From the NCBI GenBank assembly GCA_963781265.1, contig CAWAFH010000011.1, forward strand, positions 65,714 through 129,713: a stretch of DNA of 64,000 nucleotides, given 5' to 3'. The position numbers and the translations under genes were made by a program. Shown piece after piece: positions 25,283 through 33,897 of this stretch. The notes below the pieces were generated by a model, which made no database searches, was not told where the DNA came from, and saw only the letters and a list, made by a program, of their open reading frames with translations. Position 1 is the stretch's first letter, and every line of letters begins with the position of its first letter. This DNA is from WHSW01 sp963781265 (GTDB taxonomy: Bacteria; Actinomycetota; Thermoleophilia; Solirubrobacterales; 70-9).

Positions 25283-26686
25283 ATGCTGTTTCGGCAAGTC
25301 ATTCACGAGGATCTCGGCTGCGCCTCCTACCTGGTCGGCGACGTCGACGAGGGGATCGCCGCGGTCATCGACCCGCAGTGGGAGATCGAGCCATACCTCC
25401 GCCTTTCCCGTTTGCACGGGGTTCGAATCGAGCACGTGCTCGAGACGCACAACCACGCCGACCACGTCTCCGGGCACGGGCGTCTCGCCCGCGCGACCGG
25501 GGCGACGATCCACATCAACCGGCTCGCCGACGCCGAGTACCCGCACGAGCCCTTCGACGACGGCTGGGTCCTGCGCCTCGGCGCGGTCGAGATCGAGGCC
25601 GTGCACACGCCGGGCCACCGGCCCGAGCACACGGCCTTCGTGCTCCGCGACCGCGACTACGGCGGTGAACCGACCGCGGTGCTGAGCGGCGACTCGCTGT
25701 TCGTCGGCGACGTCGCGCGCCCCGACCTGGCGGTCGAGCCCGACGAGGGCGCGCGCGATCTGTACCGATCCCTGAACGAGCGGCTCTTCACCCTCCCGCA
25801 AAGCACCGAGGTCTGGCCCGGGCACCTGGGCGGCTCACTTTGCGGCGGCTCGGGGCTCGACCACCGCACCTCGTCGACGATCGGCTTCGAGCTGGCGCAC
25901 AACCACGCGGTCGGGTTCGCGAACGCCGACGAGTTCGCCGCCGATGCGATCGCGTCGCTCGGCGACCGGCCCCCGAACGTCGACCACGTCGTCGACCTCA
26001 ACCGGGGTCCGTTGGTCGAGGAGCTCGGCGCCCGGGCGCCGCTCAGCCCCCGTGCCGTCGAGGTCGCGATCGCCGGTGGTGCCCTGCTCGTCGACGCGCG
26101 CACCAATGACCAGTTCGACGAGGCCCACATCCCCGGGGCGATCAGCGCCTCGGCCTACGACACCGGCTTCGCGACCAAGGTCGCCGAGGTCGTCCTCCCC
26201 GACGTGGAGCTGATCGTCGTCGCGGCCTCCGACGGCTACGAGCTCGCCGCGGCCGACCTGCTCGCCTCCGTCGGGCTGCGGGTGCGGGGCTTCTTGGCCG
26301 GCGGGATGACCGCGTGGCGCTCGGAGGGCCGCCAGGTGAGCCGGCTCGAGCTGATCGACCCGACCGAGCTCGGCGACCGGATCGACGCCGGCGAGCCACT
26401 TGCGGTCGTGGACGTCCGCACGGCGTCGGAGTTCGCGGCCGGTCACATCCGCGACTCGATCCACATCCCCTACGGCGAGCTCACCGAGCGCCTCCCCGAG
26501 CTGCCGACGGATCGGCCGCTCGCCACGATCTGCAGCGGGGGAAAGCGGTCCGGGCTGGCCGCGTCGATCCTCCAGCGCGAGGGCTTCGAGGACGTGATCC
26601 ACGTCGGCAACGGCGGGGTCGCCACCTGGAGGCGCGCCGGCCGCCCGCTGGTCGGCGACGAGCCGCAGCCGGCGCCGGTCGGCTGA
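25283..26686 (+). CDS. Persulfide dioxygenase-like MBL-fold protein fused to two rhodanese domains
   Basis: About 467 residues. The N-terminal metallo-beta-lactamase domain has LETHNHADHVSGHGRLA (HxHxDH), HTPGHRPEH, SGDSLFVGDVARPDL and GHLGGSLCGGSG, as in ETHE1-type persulfide dioxygenases (glutathione or related persulfide to sulfite). Rhodanese 1 (about 255-345) has no active-site cysteine (IVVAASDGYE). Rhodanese 2 (about 355-455) has CSGGKRSG, a persulfide-carrying loop. This resembles CstB/BlrB-type fusions for sulfide and persulfide clearance. ATG 25283 (MLFRQVIHEDLG) gives the usual N-terminus; GTG 25274, closer to GAAGGA, is possible. Context links it to the sulfur regulators. Confidence 0.88.
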   Translation: MLFRQVIHEDLGCASYLVGDVDEGIAAVIDPQWEIEPYLRLSRLHGVRIEHVLETHNHADHVSGHGRLARATGATIHINRLADAEYPHEPFDDGWVLRLGAVEIEAVHTPGHRPEHTAFVLRDRDYGGEPTAVLSGDSLFVGDVARPDLAVEPDEGARDLYRSLNERLFTLPQSTEVWPGHLGGSLCGGSGLDHRTSSTIGFELAHNHAVGFANADEFAADAIASLGDRPPNVDHVVDLNRGPLVEELGARAPLSPRAVEVAIAGGALLVDARTNDQFDEAHIPGAISASAYDTGFATKVAEVVLPDVELIVVAASDGYELAAADLLASVGLRVRGFLAGGMTAWRSEGRQVSRLELIDPTELGDRIDAGEPLAVVDVRTASEFAAGHIRDSIHIPYGELTERLPELPTDRPLATICSGGKRSGLAASILQREGFEDVIHVGNGGVATWRRAGRPLVGDEPQPAPVG

Positions 26687-26698
26687 GCCGGACGGCGC

Positions 26699-28345
26699 TC
26701 AGGTCAGCGAGCGCTCGAACGAGGTGTGAAGCTCGCGCTCGTCGGTCTCGGGGTCCCCCACCGTGCGCTCGAGCATCACCGACGCCTGACGGCCGTCGAT
26801 CGACATCGTCGCCACCTGGTTGTCGTAGAACGGCCCCTCGACCAGGCGCCAGCGCACCCGCTCGCGGTCGACGCCCGCGAGCCGGGCGAGGCCGCGGAAG
26901 GCGACCGCGGGCACGCGGGAGTCGCCGAGGTCGATCGTCTTGCGCTCGCGGCTGTCGAGCGCGTTGCGAAACGGCGAGCACACGGCCTGCCAGACGCTGC
27001 TGCGAACCTCCGCCGTGGCCGGGAAGGCGAGCTCCGCGAGGTAGGCGTGGTGGACGTCGCCGGAGAGCACCGTGATCGTCGCCGGCGGCGTCCCGAACTC
27101 GCCGGCGCCGGCGCGGGCGAGCAGCCCGGTGAGGCGTTCGAACGATTCCCCGAACGCCGCCCAGTGGTCGAAGTCGGCGGCGCGGCGCAGCTTCTCGGCC
27201 TGGCGAGCGGCGGCCTTGCCCCAGGCGCCGCGGGCGACCGCCTCTCCCCAGCGCTCGGCGTGGTGCAACGCGGGCGCCAGCACGAGCGGGTCCGAGGTGC
27301 CGATCAGCAGGTGGTCGAAGTCGCCCGAGAGGTGCTCCTCGAGCCAGCGCCACTCCTCCTGGTTGAGCATCGAGCGCCTGTCCTCGTCGAGCACCCGTCC
27401 GATCCGCGAGTCGATCACCACCAGCCTCGCGCTGCCCAGGTCGCGGCAGTAGCTCCAGCGGGCGCCGTCCCGGGTGCCGCGCTCGTTGGCGGCGAACTCG
27501 CGCAGGACGTCCCAGCCGTCGTCGGCCTCGCGCACCCGGGCGAGCAGGTCGCTCTCACGGATCAGCCGGGGCGAGAGGTTGCCGATGAACTGATAGAGCC
27601 AGTAGGTGGCGATCCCGGCGCACTCGCGCTCGGCCCACCAGTCGAGCTTGGCCATGTCCTCGACCCAGGCCGCGGAGATGTTCCAGTCGTCGTGGATGTC
27701 GTGGTCGTCGACGACCATCGACGTCGAGACGGCCGACAGCAGCCAGCGGATGTGCGGGTCCTCCCAGGACTCGCGGTAAAGCCGCGTGTACTCCTCGAAG
27801 TCGGCGACCTCGTCCCCGGGAGGCTCGCGGATGTCGCGGCGCTTGCGGATGAAGGCGAGCGTCTCGGGCGAGACCTCGTCGGCGTAGACCTGGTCGCCGA
27901 GCAACAGCAGCGCCTGCGGCCAGCGCTCCTGGTCGCCGCGCAGCATCTCCACCACCAGCGTGTAGAGGGCGTCGAACTCGCGCCCGGCCGAGTGCTCCTC
28001 CTTCGGGAGCGTGTACGGGCCGTGATGGGGCAGCGAGACGCGGCAGGAGCCGAACGCGAGCCGCAGCGGGCCGTCGGTGCCAAGCGTCCGGATCGCGCTC
28101 GGCGGCAGGTCCGAGCCCTCCTCCGGCCAGCGCCGCTCACCGTCGAGCGCGACCTCGTACTCGGTCCGCGAACCGGGCTCGAGCCCGTCGACGATCACCA
28201 GCGCGAAGTGGTGACCGGAGACGTTGAAGGTCGGCTCGCGATGGCCGAGGATCTCCACCTCGCAGGGCTCGTCGGTCTCGACCCAGAGCACCGCCTCGGT
28301 CTCCCCGACGTAGCGCAGCAACGGTCCGAGCACGAGCTTCGCCAT
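26699..28345 (-). CDS. PhoD-like metallophosphatase (alkaline phosphatase D family)
   Basis: A 548-residue protein. An N-terminal beta-sandwich-like domain is followed by the calcineurin-like core: AFGSCRVS, LLLGDQVYADE, VVDDHDIHDDWN (metal-ligand block) and LSGDVHHAYLAE. These fit the PhoD family. There is no signal peptide, unlike secreted PhoD, so it probably acts inside the cell or on a non-exported substrate. The ATG is preceded at 6 nt by TACCGT. Its stop lies 12 nt from the convergent persulfide dioxygenase stop. Confidence 0.85.
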   Translation of the reverse strand: MAKLVLGPLLRYVGETEAVLWVETDEPCEVEILGHREPTFNVSGHHFALVIVDGLEPGSRTEYEVALDGERRWPEEGSDLPPSAIRTLGTDGPLRLAFGSCRVSLPHHGPYTLPKEEHSAGREFDALYTLVVEMLRGDQERWPQALLLLGDQVYADEVSPETLAFIRKRRDIREPPGDEVADFEEYTRLYRESWEDPHIRWLLSAVSTSMVVDDHDIHDDWNISAAWVEDMAKLDWWAERECAGIATYWLYQFIGNLSPRLIRESDLLARVREADDGWDVLREFAANERGTRDGARWSYCRDLGSARLVVIDSRIGRVLDEDRRSMLNQEEWRWLEEHLSGDFDHLLIGTSDPLVLAPALHHAERWGEAVARGAWGKAAARQAEKLRRAADFDHWAAFGESFERLTGLLARAGAGEFGTPPATITVLSGDVHHAYLAELAFPATAEVRSSVWQAVCSPFRNALDSRERKTIDLGDSRVPAVAFRGLARLAGVDRERVRWRLVEGPFYDNQVATMSIDGRQASVMLERTVGDPETDERELHTSFERSLT

Positions 28346-28351
28346 CCGGCC

Positions 28352-28357
28352 ACGGTA
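28352..28357 (-). promoter_or_regulatory. Putative -10 box of the PhoD-like gene (leaderless)
   Basis: TACCGT on the minus strand lies 6 nt before the ATG; no Shine-Dalgarno. Confidence 0.4.
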
Positions 28358-28402
28358 CCCGCGGGCCTCGACTCCGAACCGCCGGAGTGAAAGGATCCGC
28401 CG

Positions 28403-30574
28403 ATGAAGCGAATCGCGCGCCAGGGGGTGGTCGCGGTCGCGGTCACCGTCGCCTGCCTCGCAGCGGCGCCCGCGGCGGGCGCGGTCACGTGCGACGGTAC
28501 CGCTCGTGCGGGGCCGTCGGGGGCGCCGGAGTTGCTGACCGGATGCGGGCGCGACGACGCGGACCTCGGCGCCGGGGCGCTCGCTGCGGCGACGCTGGAG
28601 CGGCTCGAGCCCGCGCTCGGGGTGAAGCCGGCGACGCTCGATCCGGTCGACGCCGAGCGCGGTCCGACTGGCCGGGTGATCCGGCTGCAGCAGACGCTCG
28701 GCGGGGTTCCCGTGTTCGGCGGCGAGGTCGTGCTCGCCTACGGGCGGGGCGGGGCGGTCGACTGGGTGCGGACCACGGCGCTGCGCCAGAGCCCGCCCGC
28801 GGCGCGCGACCGGATCGGTCGCGAGCGGGCGGTCGAGATCGCTGCCGGCGCGGTCCCCGGCGGCACGCCAGGTTCGGTGGCCGACGCGCGGCTGGTCGTG
28901 CTGCCACGGCCGGGCGGCGCGGCGCGGCTCAGCTGGCGCGTCGTGCTGCCGACGACCGCCCCGGCGGAGTGGAACGTGTTCGTCGACGCCGCAACCGGCG
29001 ACGTGCTCGATTCCTGGGACGCGCTCACCGACGCGAACTCCGCCTCGATCTTCGACCCGAACCCGGTGCAGACGGCCGGGACCTCCACGGGGCTCGCCGA
29101 CTCTGGAGACGCGGACAGCGCCGCGCTGACCGCCCAGCGAACGACAGCCTTCCCGCTCACCAACCTGGCCCCGGTCGTGGACACCCTGAAGGGCGACTAC
29201 GCCGACCTGACCGCCACAGGCATCACCGGCAGCAGCCTTCCGTATACCCCGGGGTCGGCACACTCGGCCTCGCGCGACTACGACTTCACGCGCTCCGACG
29301 ACCGCTTCGAGGAGGCGAGCGTCTACGCGGCGATCACCGGGATCCAAACGAAGATCCAGGCACTCGGGTTCAGCGACGTGAACAACAGGTCGATTCCGAT
29401 CGACGTCCACTACTACGCCGCCGACAACGCCTTCTACTCCCCGTCCGACGGCGGCCTTCATTTCGGCGACGGCGGGGTCGATGACGCCGAGGACGCCGAC
29501 ATCGTCGCCCACGAGTACGGGCACGCGGTCCAGGACGACCAGGTGCCGGGGTTCGGGCCCGGCGGCGATTCGGAGCAGGGGGCGATCGGCGAGGGCTTCG
29601 GCGACCTGCTCGCGGCGATGTACTACCTCGACCACGGCAGCTCGACCTACCAGTCGACCCGCCGCTACTGCGTCGGCGATTGGGACGCGGTCGTCTACAA
29701 CCCGTTCACGGGGGCGTCCGACGGCAGCGGCTGCCTGCGCTGGATCGACGGGACCGACGAGGGCACCGGCGCCGACATCGGCACCTACGGGGGCTCGCCG
29801 AGCGAGGTCCACGACGACGGCCGCTACTGGTCGGCGGCGATGAGCTGCGTCTTCGAGGGCCTCGGCGGGAATCCCGCTGCGCGCGACACGCTCCTCAGGC
29901 TCGTCCTCGCCCACCATGAGCTGCTCGTGCCGACCAGCTCGGATGACGGCTTCGAGGACTCCATCGCGGCCCTGGAGACGGTCGACGGGACGCTCTTCGG
30001 CGGCGCTCACGTGCAGCTGATCGACGGCTGCGCCCGCCTCCGTGGACTGATCACCTCAACCCCGGCCGACACCACCCCACCGACGGTGACGGCGACGGTG
30101 GACCCGCCGAGCCCCGACGGCGAGCACGGTTACTACCGGCGGGACGTCACGGTCAGCTGGTCGATCTCCGATCCGGACTCTGCCGTGACCGGGAGCGGCT
30201 GTGACACCACCTCGATCTCCACCGACACCGAGGGCACGGAGCTGACCTGCACCGCGACCAGCGCCGGCGGGGTGACCGCGCAGACGGTGACGATCAAGCG
30301 CGACGCGACCGCGCCCAAGACCAAGCTGCTCGAGACACCGGCGAAGCGGACCGCGAAGCGGCGCGCTCGCTTCACCTTCGGCACGACGAGCGGCGAGCGC
30401 AACCTGCAATTCGAGTGCGCGCGGGGCGATGGCGCCTTCGAGGCCTGCACCTCACCGGCGAAGCTGCGGGTGAAGCCGGGGCGCCACGAGTTCGCCGTCC
30501 GGGCGATCGACGCGGCCGGCAACCGGGACGCCAGCCCGGCGCGTTACGCCTGGAAGCGCAAGCGCAAGCGCTAG
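28403..30574 (+). CDS. Secreted M36-type (fungalysin-like) zinc metalloprotease
   Basis: A 723-residue preproprotein. The signal peptide is MKRIARQGVVAVAVTVACL plus AAAPAAGA. An FTP-like propeptide follows (RVIRLQQTLGGVPVFGGEVV), then the catalytic domain with IVAHEYGHAVQDD (HEXXH, about 363) and AIGEGFGDLLA (third ligand Glu), which resembles M36 more than M4. The C-terminus (about 550-720) has one or two Ig-like repeats (TPPTVTATVDPPSPDGEHGYY...) and a basic tail ending KRKRKR. A Shine-Dalgarno (GAAAGGA) precedes the ATG. It shares a 4-bp CTAG stop with the convergent thiG. Confidence 0.85.
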   Translation: MKRIARQGVVAVAVTVACLAAAPAAGAVTCDGTARAGPSGAPELLTGCGRDDADLGAGALAAATLERLEPALGVKPATLDPVDAERGPTGRVIRLQQTLGGVPVFGGEVVLAYGRGGAVDWVRTTALRQSPPAARDRIGRERAVEIAAGAVPGGTPGSVADARLVVLPRPGGAARLSWRVVLPTTAPAEWNVFVDAATGDVLDSWDALTDANSASIFDPNPVQTAGTSTGLADSGDADSAALTAQRTTAFPLTNLAPVVDTLKGDYADLTATGITGSSLPYTPGSAHSASRDYDFTRSDDRFEEASVYAAITGIQTKIQALGFSDVNNRSIPIDVHYYAADNAFYSPSDGGLHFGDGGVDDAEDADIVAHEYGHAVQDDQVPGFGPGGDSEQGAIGEGFGDLLAAMYYLDHGSSTYQSTRRYCVGDWDAVVYNPFTGASDGSGCLRWIDGTDEGTGADIGTYGGSPSEVHDDGRYWSAAMSCVFEGLGGNPAARDTLLRLVLAHHELLVPTSSDDGFEDSIAALETVDGTLFGGAHVQLIDGCARLRGLITSTPADTTPPTVTATVDPPSPDGEHGYYRRDVTVSWSISDPDSAVTGSGCDTTSISTDTEGTELTCTATSAGGVTAQTVTIKRDATAPKTKLLETPAKRTAKRRARFTFGTTSGERNLQFECARGDGAFEACTSPAKLRVKPGRHEFAVRAIDAAGNRDASPARYAWKRKRKR

Positions 30575-31380
30575 CCGAGCTCGGGCACACCCTCGTCGGT
30601 CGTCGAGGCCTCTGCGTGCAGGCGGCGCGGGATGCGGCCGGCGTGGCGGGCCGCGTAGCCGGCCTCGACCGCCTTGCGCATCGCGGTGGCCATGCGCGCC
30701 GGATCGGCGGCGCGTGAGACCGCGCTGGCCAGCAGCACGCCGTCGCAGCCGAGCTCCATCGCCTGAGCGGCGTCGGAGGCGGTACCGAGCCCGGCGTCGC
30801 AGATCACCGGCACCGATGCCGCCTCGACGATGATCCGGAGGTTGTACGGGTTGCGGATCCCGGCGCCGGAGCCGATCGGCGAGCCGAGCGGCATCACCGC
30901 GGCGCACCCCGCCGCCTCGAGCCGCGCGGCGAGGATCGGGTCGTCGTTGGTGTACGGCAGCACCGTGAAGCCGTCGCCGACCAGCTGCTCGGCGGCGGCG
31001 AGCAGCTCCGGGGCATCGGGGAGCAGGGTGCGGTCGTCGCCGATCACCTCGAGCTTCACCCAATCGGTCTCGAACGCCTCGCGCGCCAGCTGCGCGGTGC
31101 GGACGGCGTCGCGGGCGGTGTAGCAACCGGCCGTGTTCGGCAGGCAGAAGAGCCCGAGCCGCTCGATCAGGTCGACCAGCGACCCCTGGGCCGCAGGGTC
31201 GACGCGGCGCAGGGCGACGGTGACGATCTCCGTGCGGGAGGCCTCGAGCGCCGCCTCCATCTGGGTGAGCGAGCGGAAGCCGCCGGTGCCGACGATCAGG
31301 CGAGAGGTCCAGACGCGATCGCCGAGAGTCCATGTCTCGATCGCCGCTCGCCGCTCGCCGCTCGCCGCTCGATCAGCCAC
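30571..31380 (-). CDS. thiG: Thiazole synthase
   Basis: Forms the thiazole phosphate of thiamine from DXP, dehydroglycine and ThiS thiocarboxylate. A 269-residue TIM barrel. SRLIVGTGGF, DWVKLEVIGD (Schiff-base Lys), VLPYTNDDPILAARLEAAG, MPLGSPIGSGAGIRNP and VICDAGLGTASDAAQAMELG are canonical. The GTG start at 31380 overlaps the thiS stop. The first 13 residues (VADRAASGERRAA) are encoded by a heptamer array and are not part of ThiG homology, which begins at about IETWTLGDR. The stop is shared with the convergent protease (CTAG). Confidence 0.95.
   Translation of the reverse strand: MADRAASGERRAAIETWTLGDRVWTSRLIVGTGGFRSLTQMEAALEASRTEIVTVALRRVDPAAQGSLVDLIERLGLFCLPNTAGCYTARDAVRTAQLAREAFETDWVKLEVIGDDRTLLPDAPELLAAAEQLVGDGFTVLPYTNDDPILAARLEAAGCAAVMPLGSPIGSGAGIRNPYNLRIIVEAASVPVICDAGLGTASDAAQAMELGCDGVLLASAVSRAADPARMATAMRKAVEAGYAARHAGRIPRRLHAEASTTDEGVPELG
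31343..31370 (-). repeat. Heptamer array GCCGCTC x4 (plus strand) at the start of thiG
   Basis: Four perfect units (28 bp). Read on the minus strand as GAGCGGC, they encode the extra N-terminal residues of ThiG just after the thiS stop. Confidence 0.9.
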
Positions 31381-31579
31381 CCTGGATCGCTCCCACGACT
31401 TCGATGCGCTGGCCGTCGGCGAGCTCGGTCTGATCCCATTCGCTGCGGGGGATCACCTCTCCGTCCACCGCCACGGCGACCCCGCGGCGGGCGCGGCCGG
31501 CGGCCGCGCGTTCCACGATCGCCGCGACCGTGGTCGCCGGCTCGACCTCCAGCGCCGCGCCGTTGACCTCGACCGTCAT
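31373..31579 (-). CDS. thiS: Sulfur carrier protein ThiS
   Basis: A 68-residue ubiquitin-like carrier that ends in the required Gly-Gly (VVGAIQGG). The C-terminal glycine is adenylated and thiocarboxylated, then donates sulfur to ThiG. DGEVIPRSEWDQTELADGQRIEVV matches the family. It overlaps thiO by 4 nt and the thiG start by 8 nt. Confidence 0.93.
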   Translation of the reverse strand: MTVEVNGAALEVEPATTVAAIVERAAAGRARRGVAVAVDGEVIPRSEWDQTELADGQRIEVVGAIQGG

Positions 31580-32688
31580 CGGGCCACCGCCTCGGCGCGC
31601 GCGCCGGCGAGGACCGCGGCGATCCGCTCGCCGGTGAGCGGGGCCAGCAGGATCCCGTTTCGAAAATGGCCGGTGGCGAGCACCAGGCCGTCGATCGCCC
31701 CGGGGCCGACCAGCGGCAGGTTGTCGGGCGTGGTCGGGCGCAGCCCGGCGATCGTCTCGACCAGCTCGAGCTCGGCGATCTCGGGCAGCATCCGATAGCC
31801 CTCGCGCAGCAGCTCGTGCACGGCGCCCGCGGTCACCCGCAGGTCGAAGCCCTGCTCCTCAACCGTCGCGCCGAGCACCAGGCGCCCATCGTCGCGGGGC
31901 ACGGCGTAGAGGCGCTCGGAGGCCACGATCCGCCGACAGACCGGCCGCGACGCCGGGCCCGCGAGGGTGAGGATCTGACCCTTGACCGGCCGCACGGCCG
32001 GCCGCGCCTCCTCGGGCAGCCACGCGGCGGCCGACCAGGCGCCCGCGGCGAGCACGACCGCATCCGCGCGGACCTCGCCGCCGTCGGCGGTGCGAACGCC
32101 CGCGAGGCGCTCGCGCTCGAGTACCGCCTCGGTCACCTCCGCCGGCTCGACCGCGCCGCCCGCGCGCGCGAACGCGAGCGCGAGCGCGCCGACCAGCTGG
32201 CGGGGGTCGACGGCCGCCTCGTGCGGGGCGTGCACGCCGCCGTGGCCGCCGGGGCCGAGGCCCGGCTCGAGCTCGCGGCACGCCGTCGGGCCGAGCCAGT
32301 CGGCGTCGAGCTCGTGGACGCGCATCAGCTCGTAGCGGCGCCGCAGCTCGGCCGCCTCGTCGCGGTCCAGCGCCACGTGCAGCGCGCCGAGCGGCAGGTA
32401 GCCGATCTCCCGCCCGCTCGCCTCCGCCAGCTCCTCGGCGAACTCCGGCCAGAGCCGATGCGAGGCGAGCGCGAGCTCGAGCAGCCGGTCCTCGCCCCAG
32501 GTCGCCTCGCCCACGGGCGCGAGCATCCCGGCGGCGACGCCCGAGGCGCCGGCCCCCGGCTGGTCGCGTTCGAGCACGACGACGTCGAGGCCGCGCTGGG
32601 CCGCGCGCCAGGCGCAGGCGAGTCCGATCACGCCGCCGCCGACGACGATCACGTCCGCGGTCCGGTTTGTCGTTGTGCCGTTCGCCAC
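31576..32688 (-). CDS. thiO: Glycine oxidase ThiO
   Basis: FAD-dependent oxidase that makes dehydroglycine for thiazole synthesis. A 370-residue DAO-family protein. The FAD dinucleotide motif DVIVVGGGVIGLACAW is at the N-terminus, followed by VKGQILTL, YAVPRDDGRLVLGATVEEQGFD and the C-terminal GLRPTTPDNLPLVG and LATGHFRNGILLAPLTG. The GTG at 32688 lies 7 nt after AAGGAG; the longer frame to 32724 runs into the riboswitch. First gene of thiOSG, controlled by the TPP riboswitch upstream. Confidence 0.93.
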   Translation of the reverse strand: MANGTTTNRTADVIVVGGGVIGLACAWRAAQRGLDVVVLERDQPGAGASGVAAGMLAPVGEATWGEDRLLELALASHRLWPEFAEELAEASGREIGYLPLGALHVALDRDEAAELRRRYELMRVHELDADWLGPTACRELEPGLGPGGHGGVHAPHEAAVDPRQLVGALALAFARAGGAVEPAEVTEAVLERERLAGVRTADGGEVRADAVVLAAGAWSAAAWLPEEARPAVRPVKGQILTLAGPASRPVCRRIVASERLYAVPRDDGRLVLGATVEEQGFDLRVTAGAVHELLREGYRMLPEIAELELVETIAGLRPTTPDNLPLVGPGAIDGLVLATGHFRNGILLAPLTGERIAAVLAGARAEAVAR

Positions 32689-32723
32689 GGGCTGCTCCTT
32701 GTCCGGGGCGGGCGGACCTCGCA

Positions 32724-32812
32724 TCTCCCTGCGCCGGCATTACCCGGATCAGGTTCAGACGGTCGGCGGCCCGTCGCCGCCCTCTCAGCCCCATTCGGGT
32801 CGGGGCTCCCGT
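32724..32812 (-). ncRNA. TPP riboswitch (THI element)
   Basis: On the minus strand the conserved blocks are in order: GGGGCTGAGAGGG, a GC-rich P3 helix, then CTGAACCTGATC, CGGGTAATGCCGG and CGCAGGGAG. CUGAGA and the GAUC..GGGUAAUGCC..GCG.AGGGA core bind thiamine pyrophosphate. It ends 36 nt before the thiO GTG, close to the AAGGAG ribosome-binding site, so it probably blocks translation when TPP is plentiful. It is antisense to the leader of the divergent ThiE fusion. Confidence 0.95.
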
Positions 32813-32822
32813 TGTCATCCAA

Positions 32823-32828
32823 GATACT
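32823..32828 (+). promoter_or_regulatory. Putative -10 box of the ThiE-fusion gene (leaderless)
   Basis: GATACT lies 8 nt before the ATG at 32837 and there is no Shine-Dalgarno. The transcript would not contain the riboswitch. Confidence 0.35.
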
Positions 32829-32836
32829 CCCCCTCG

Positions 32837-33886
32837 ATGGGAGAGACGAAACCGGAGCTGATCGAGCGATTCTTCGGCGCCTTCGACGCGGGCGAGATCG
32901 ACGCCGCGCTCGCGCTCGCCACGGACGATGTGGTGCTCGACCGGTCGAACTCCAAGGGGCCGTTTCACGGCGTCGCCCGCGGCCGGACCGAGGCGCGGGC
33001 GGCGGCCGTCGAGTTCCGCGAGCCGCTCAGCCACCTGAACTGGAAGCTCGAGAACATCCGGACCGTCGGACGCGACCTCGCCGTGGTCGGCACCGAGGTC
33101 GCGATCGAGGGCCGGTCCAGCGGGATCAGCGTCCTCGCCCACGGCGCCTGGATGATCCGCTTCGAGGGCGTGCAACTGGCGGAAGGCGTGCTCTTCCAGA
33201 GCTACGACGACGCGCTGCTCGCGGCCCGCCGGCGCGCCCTCGCCGCCGCCCGCCTCTACTTCGTCTGCGAGGCCCGGCCCCACGGGGGCGACCCCGGGCC
33301 GCTGCTCGAAGCGGCCGTCGAGGGCGGCGTCGACGTGATCCAGCTGCGCGAGAAGGCGCCGCGCTGTGCCGAGGAGCTGATCGCGTTCGCCGATCCGTTC
33401 GCGCGCGCGGCCCGCGAGCACGGGGCGCTGTTCTTCCTCAACGACGAGCCGGGCCTCGTCGAGGCCTGCGCTGCCGACGGCGCCCACGTCGGCCAGGATG
33501 ATGAGCCGGTCGCAGCAGCGCGCGGGGCAGCGGGCCCGGCGGCGCTGATCGGCCTCTCCACCCACTCGCCCTCGCAGTTCGACGCCGCGCTCGCGGCCGC
33601 CGGCGGCTCCCGGCCCGACCAGATCAGCGCCGGACCGGTGTGGGAGACGCCGACGAAGGCCGGCCGCCCCGCAGCCGGGCTCGGGCTGATCGAGCACGCC
33701 GCCCGGGTCGCCGGCGCCGACGTGCCATGGTTCGCGATCGGCGGGATCGACGCCGAGACGATCGCCGAGGTGGTCCGTGCCGGGGCGCGGCGCGCGGTCG
33801 TCGTGCGCGCGATCCGCGACGCCAACGACCCCGAGGACGCGGCGCGGCGGCTGCGCGCGGCGCTCGATCCCGAGCCCGGGCTCTAG
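32837..33886 (+). CDS. thiE: SnoaL/NTF2-like domain fused to thiamine-phosphate synthase (ThiE)
   Basis: A 349-residue two-domain protein. Residues 1-130 (ELIERFFGAFDAGEIDAALA, HGVARGRTEARA, VAIEGRSSGISV) resemble an NTF2/SnoaL-like fold. Residues 135-349 are ThiE: ARLYFVCEARP, GGVDVIQLREKAP, FFLNDEPGLVEAC, GAHVGQDD, IGLSTHSPSQFDAA, ISAGPVWETPTKAG and WFAIGGID. ThiE couples HMP-PP with the thiazole phosphate. Reading is continuous with no start codon at the domain border, so the fusion seems real. It is divergent from thiOSG. Ser/Thr in the phosphate loop appear as usual; the N-terminal domain's role is unknown. Confidence 0.88.
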   Translation: MGETKPELIERFFGAFDAGEIDAALALATDDVVLDRSNSKGPFHGVARGRTEARAAAVEFREPLSHLNWKLENIRTVGRDLAVVGTEVAIEGRSSGISVLAHGAWMIRFEGVQLAEGVLFQSYDDALLAARRRALAAARLYFVCEARPHGGDPGPLLEAAVEGGVDVIQLREKAPRCAEELIAFADPFARAAREHGALFFLNDEPGLVEACAADGAHVGQDDEPVAAARGAAGPAALIGLSTHSPSQFDAALAAAGGSRPDQISAGPVWETPTKAGRPAAGLGLIEHAARVAGADVPWFAIGGIDAETIAEVVRAGARRAVVVRAIRDANDPEDAARRLRAALDPEPGL

Positions 33887-33889
33887 CCT
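33884..33889 (+). promoter_or_regulatory. Putative -10 box (leaderless) of the membrane protein gene at 33898
   Basis: TAGCCT begins on the thiE stop codon and ends 8 nt before the next ATG. Confidence 0.35.
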
Positions 33890-33897
33890 GCGAGCCG

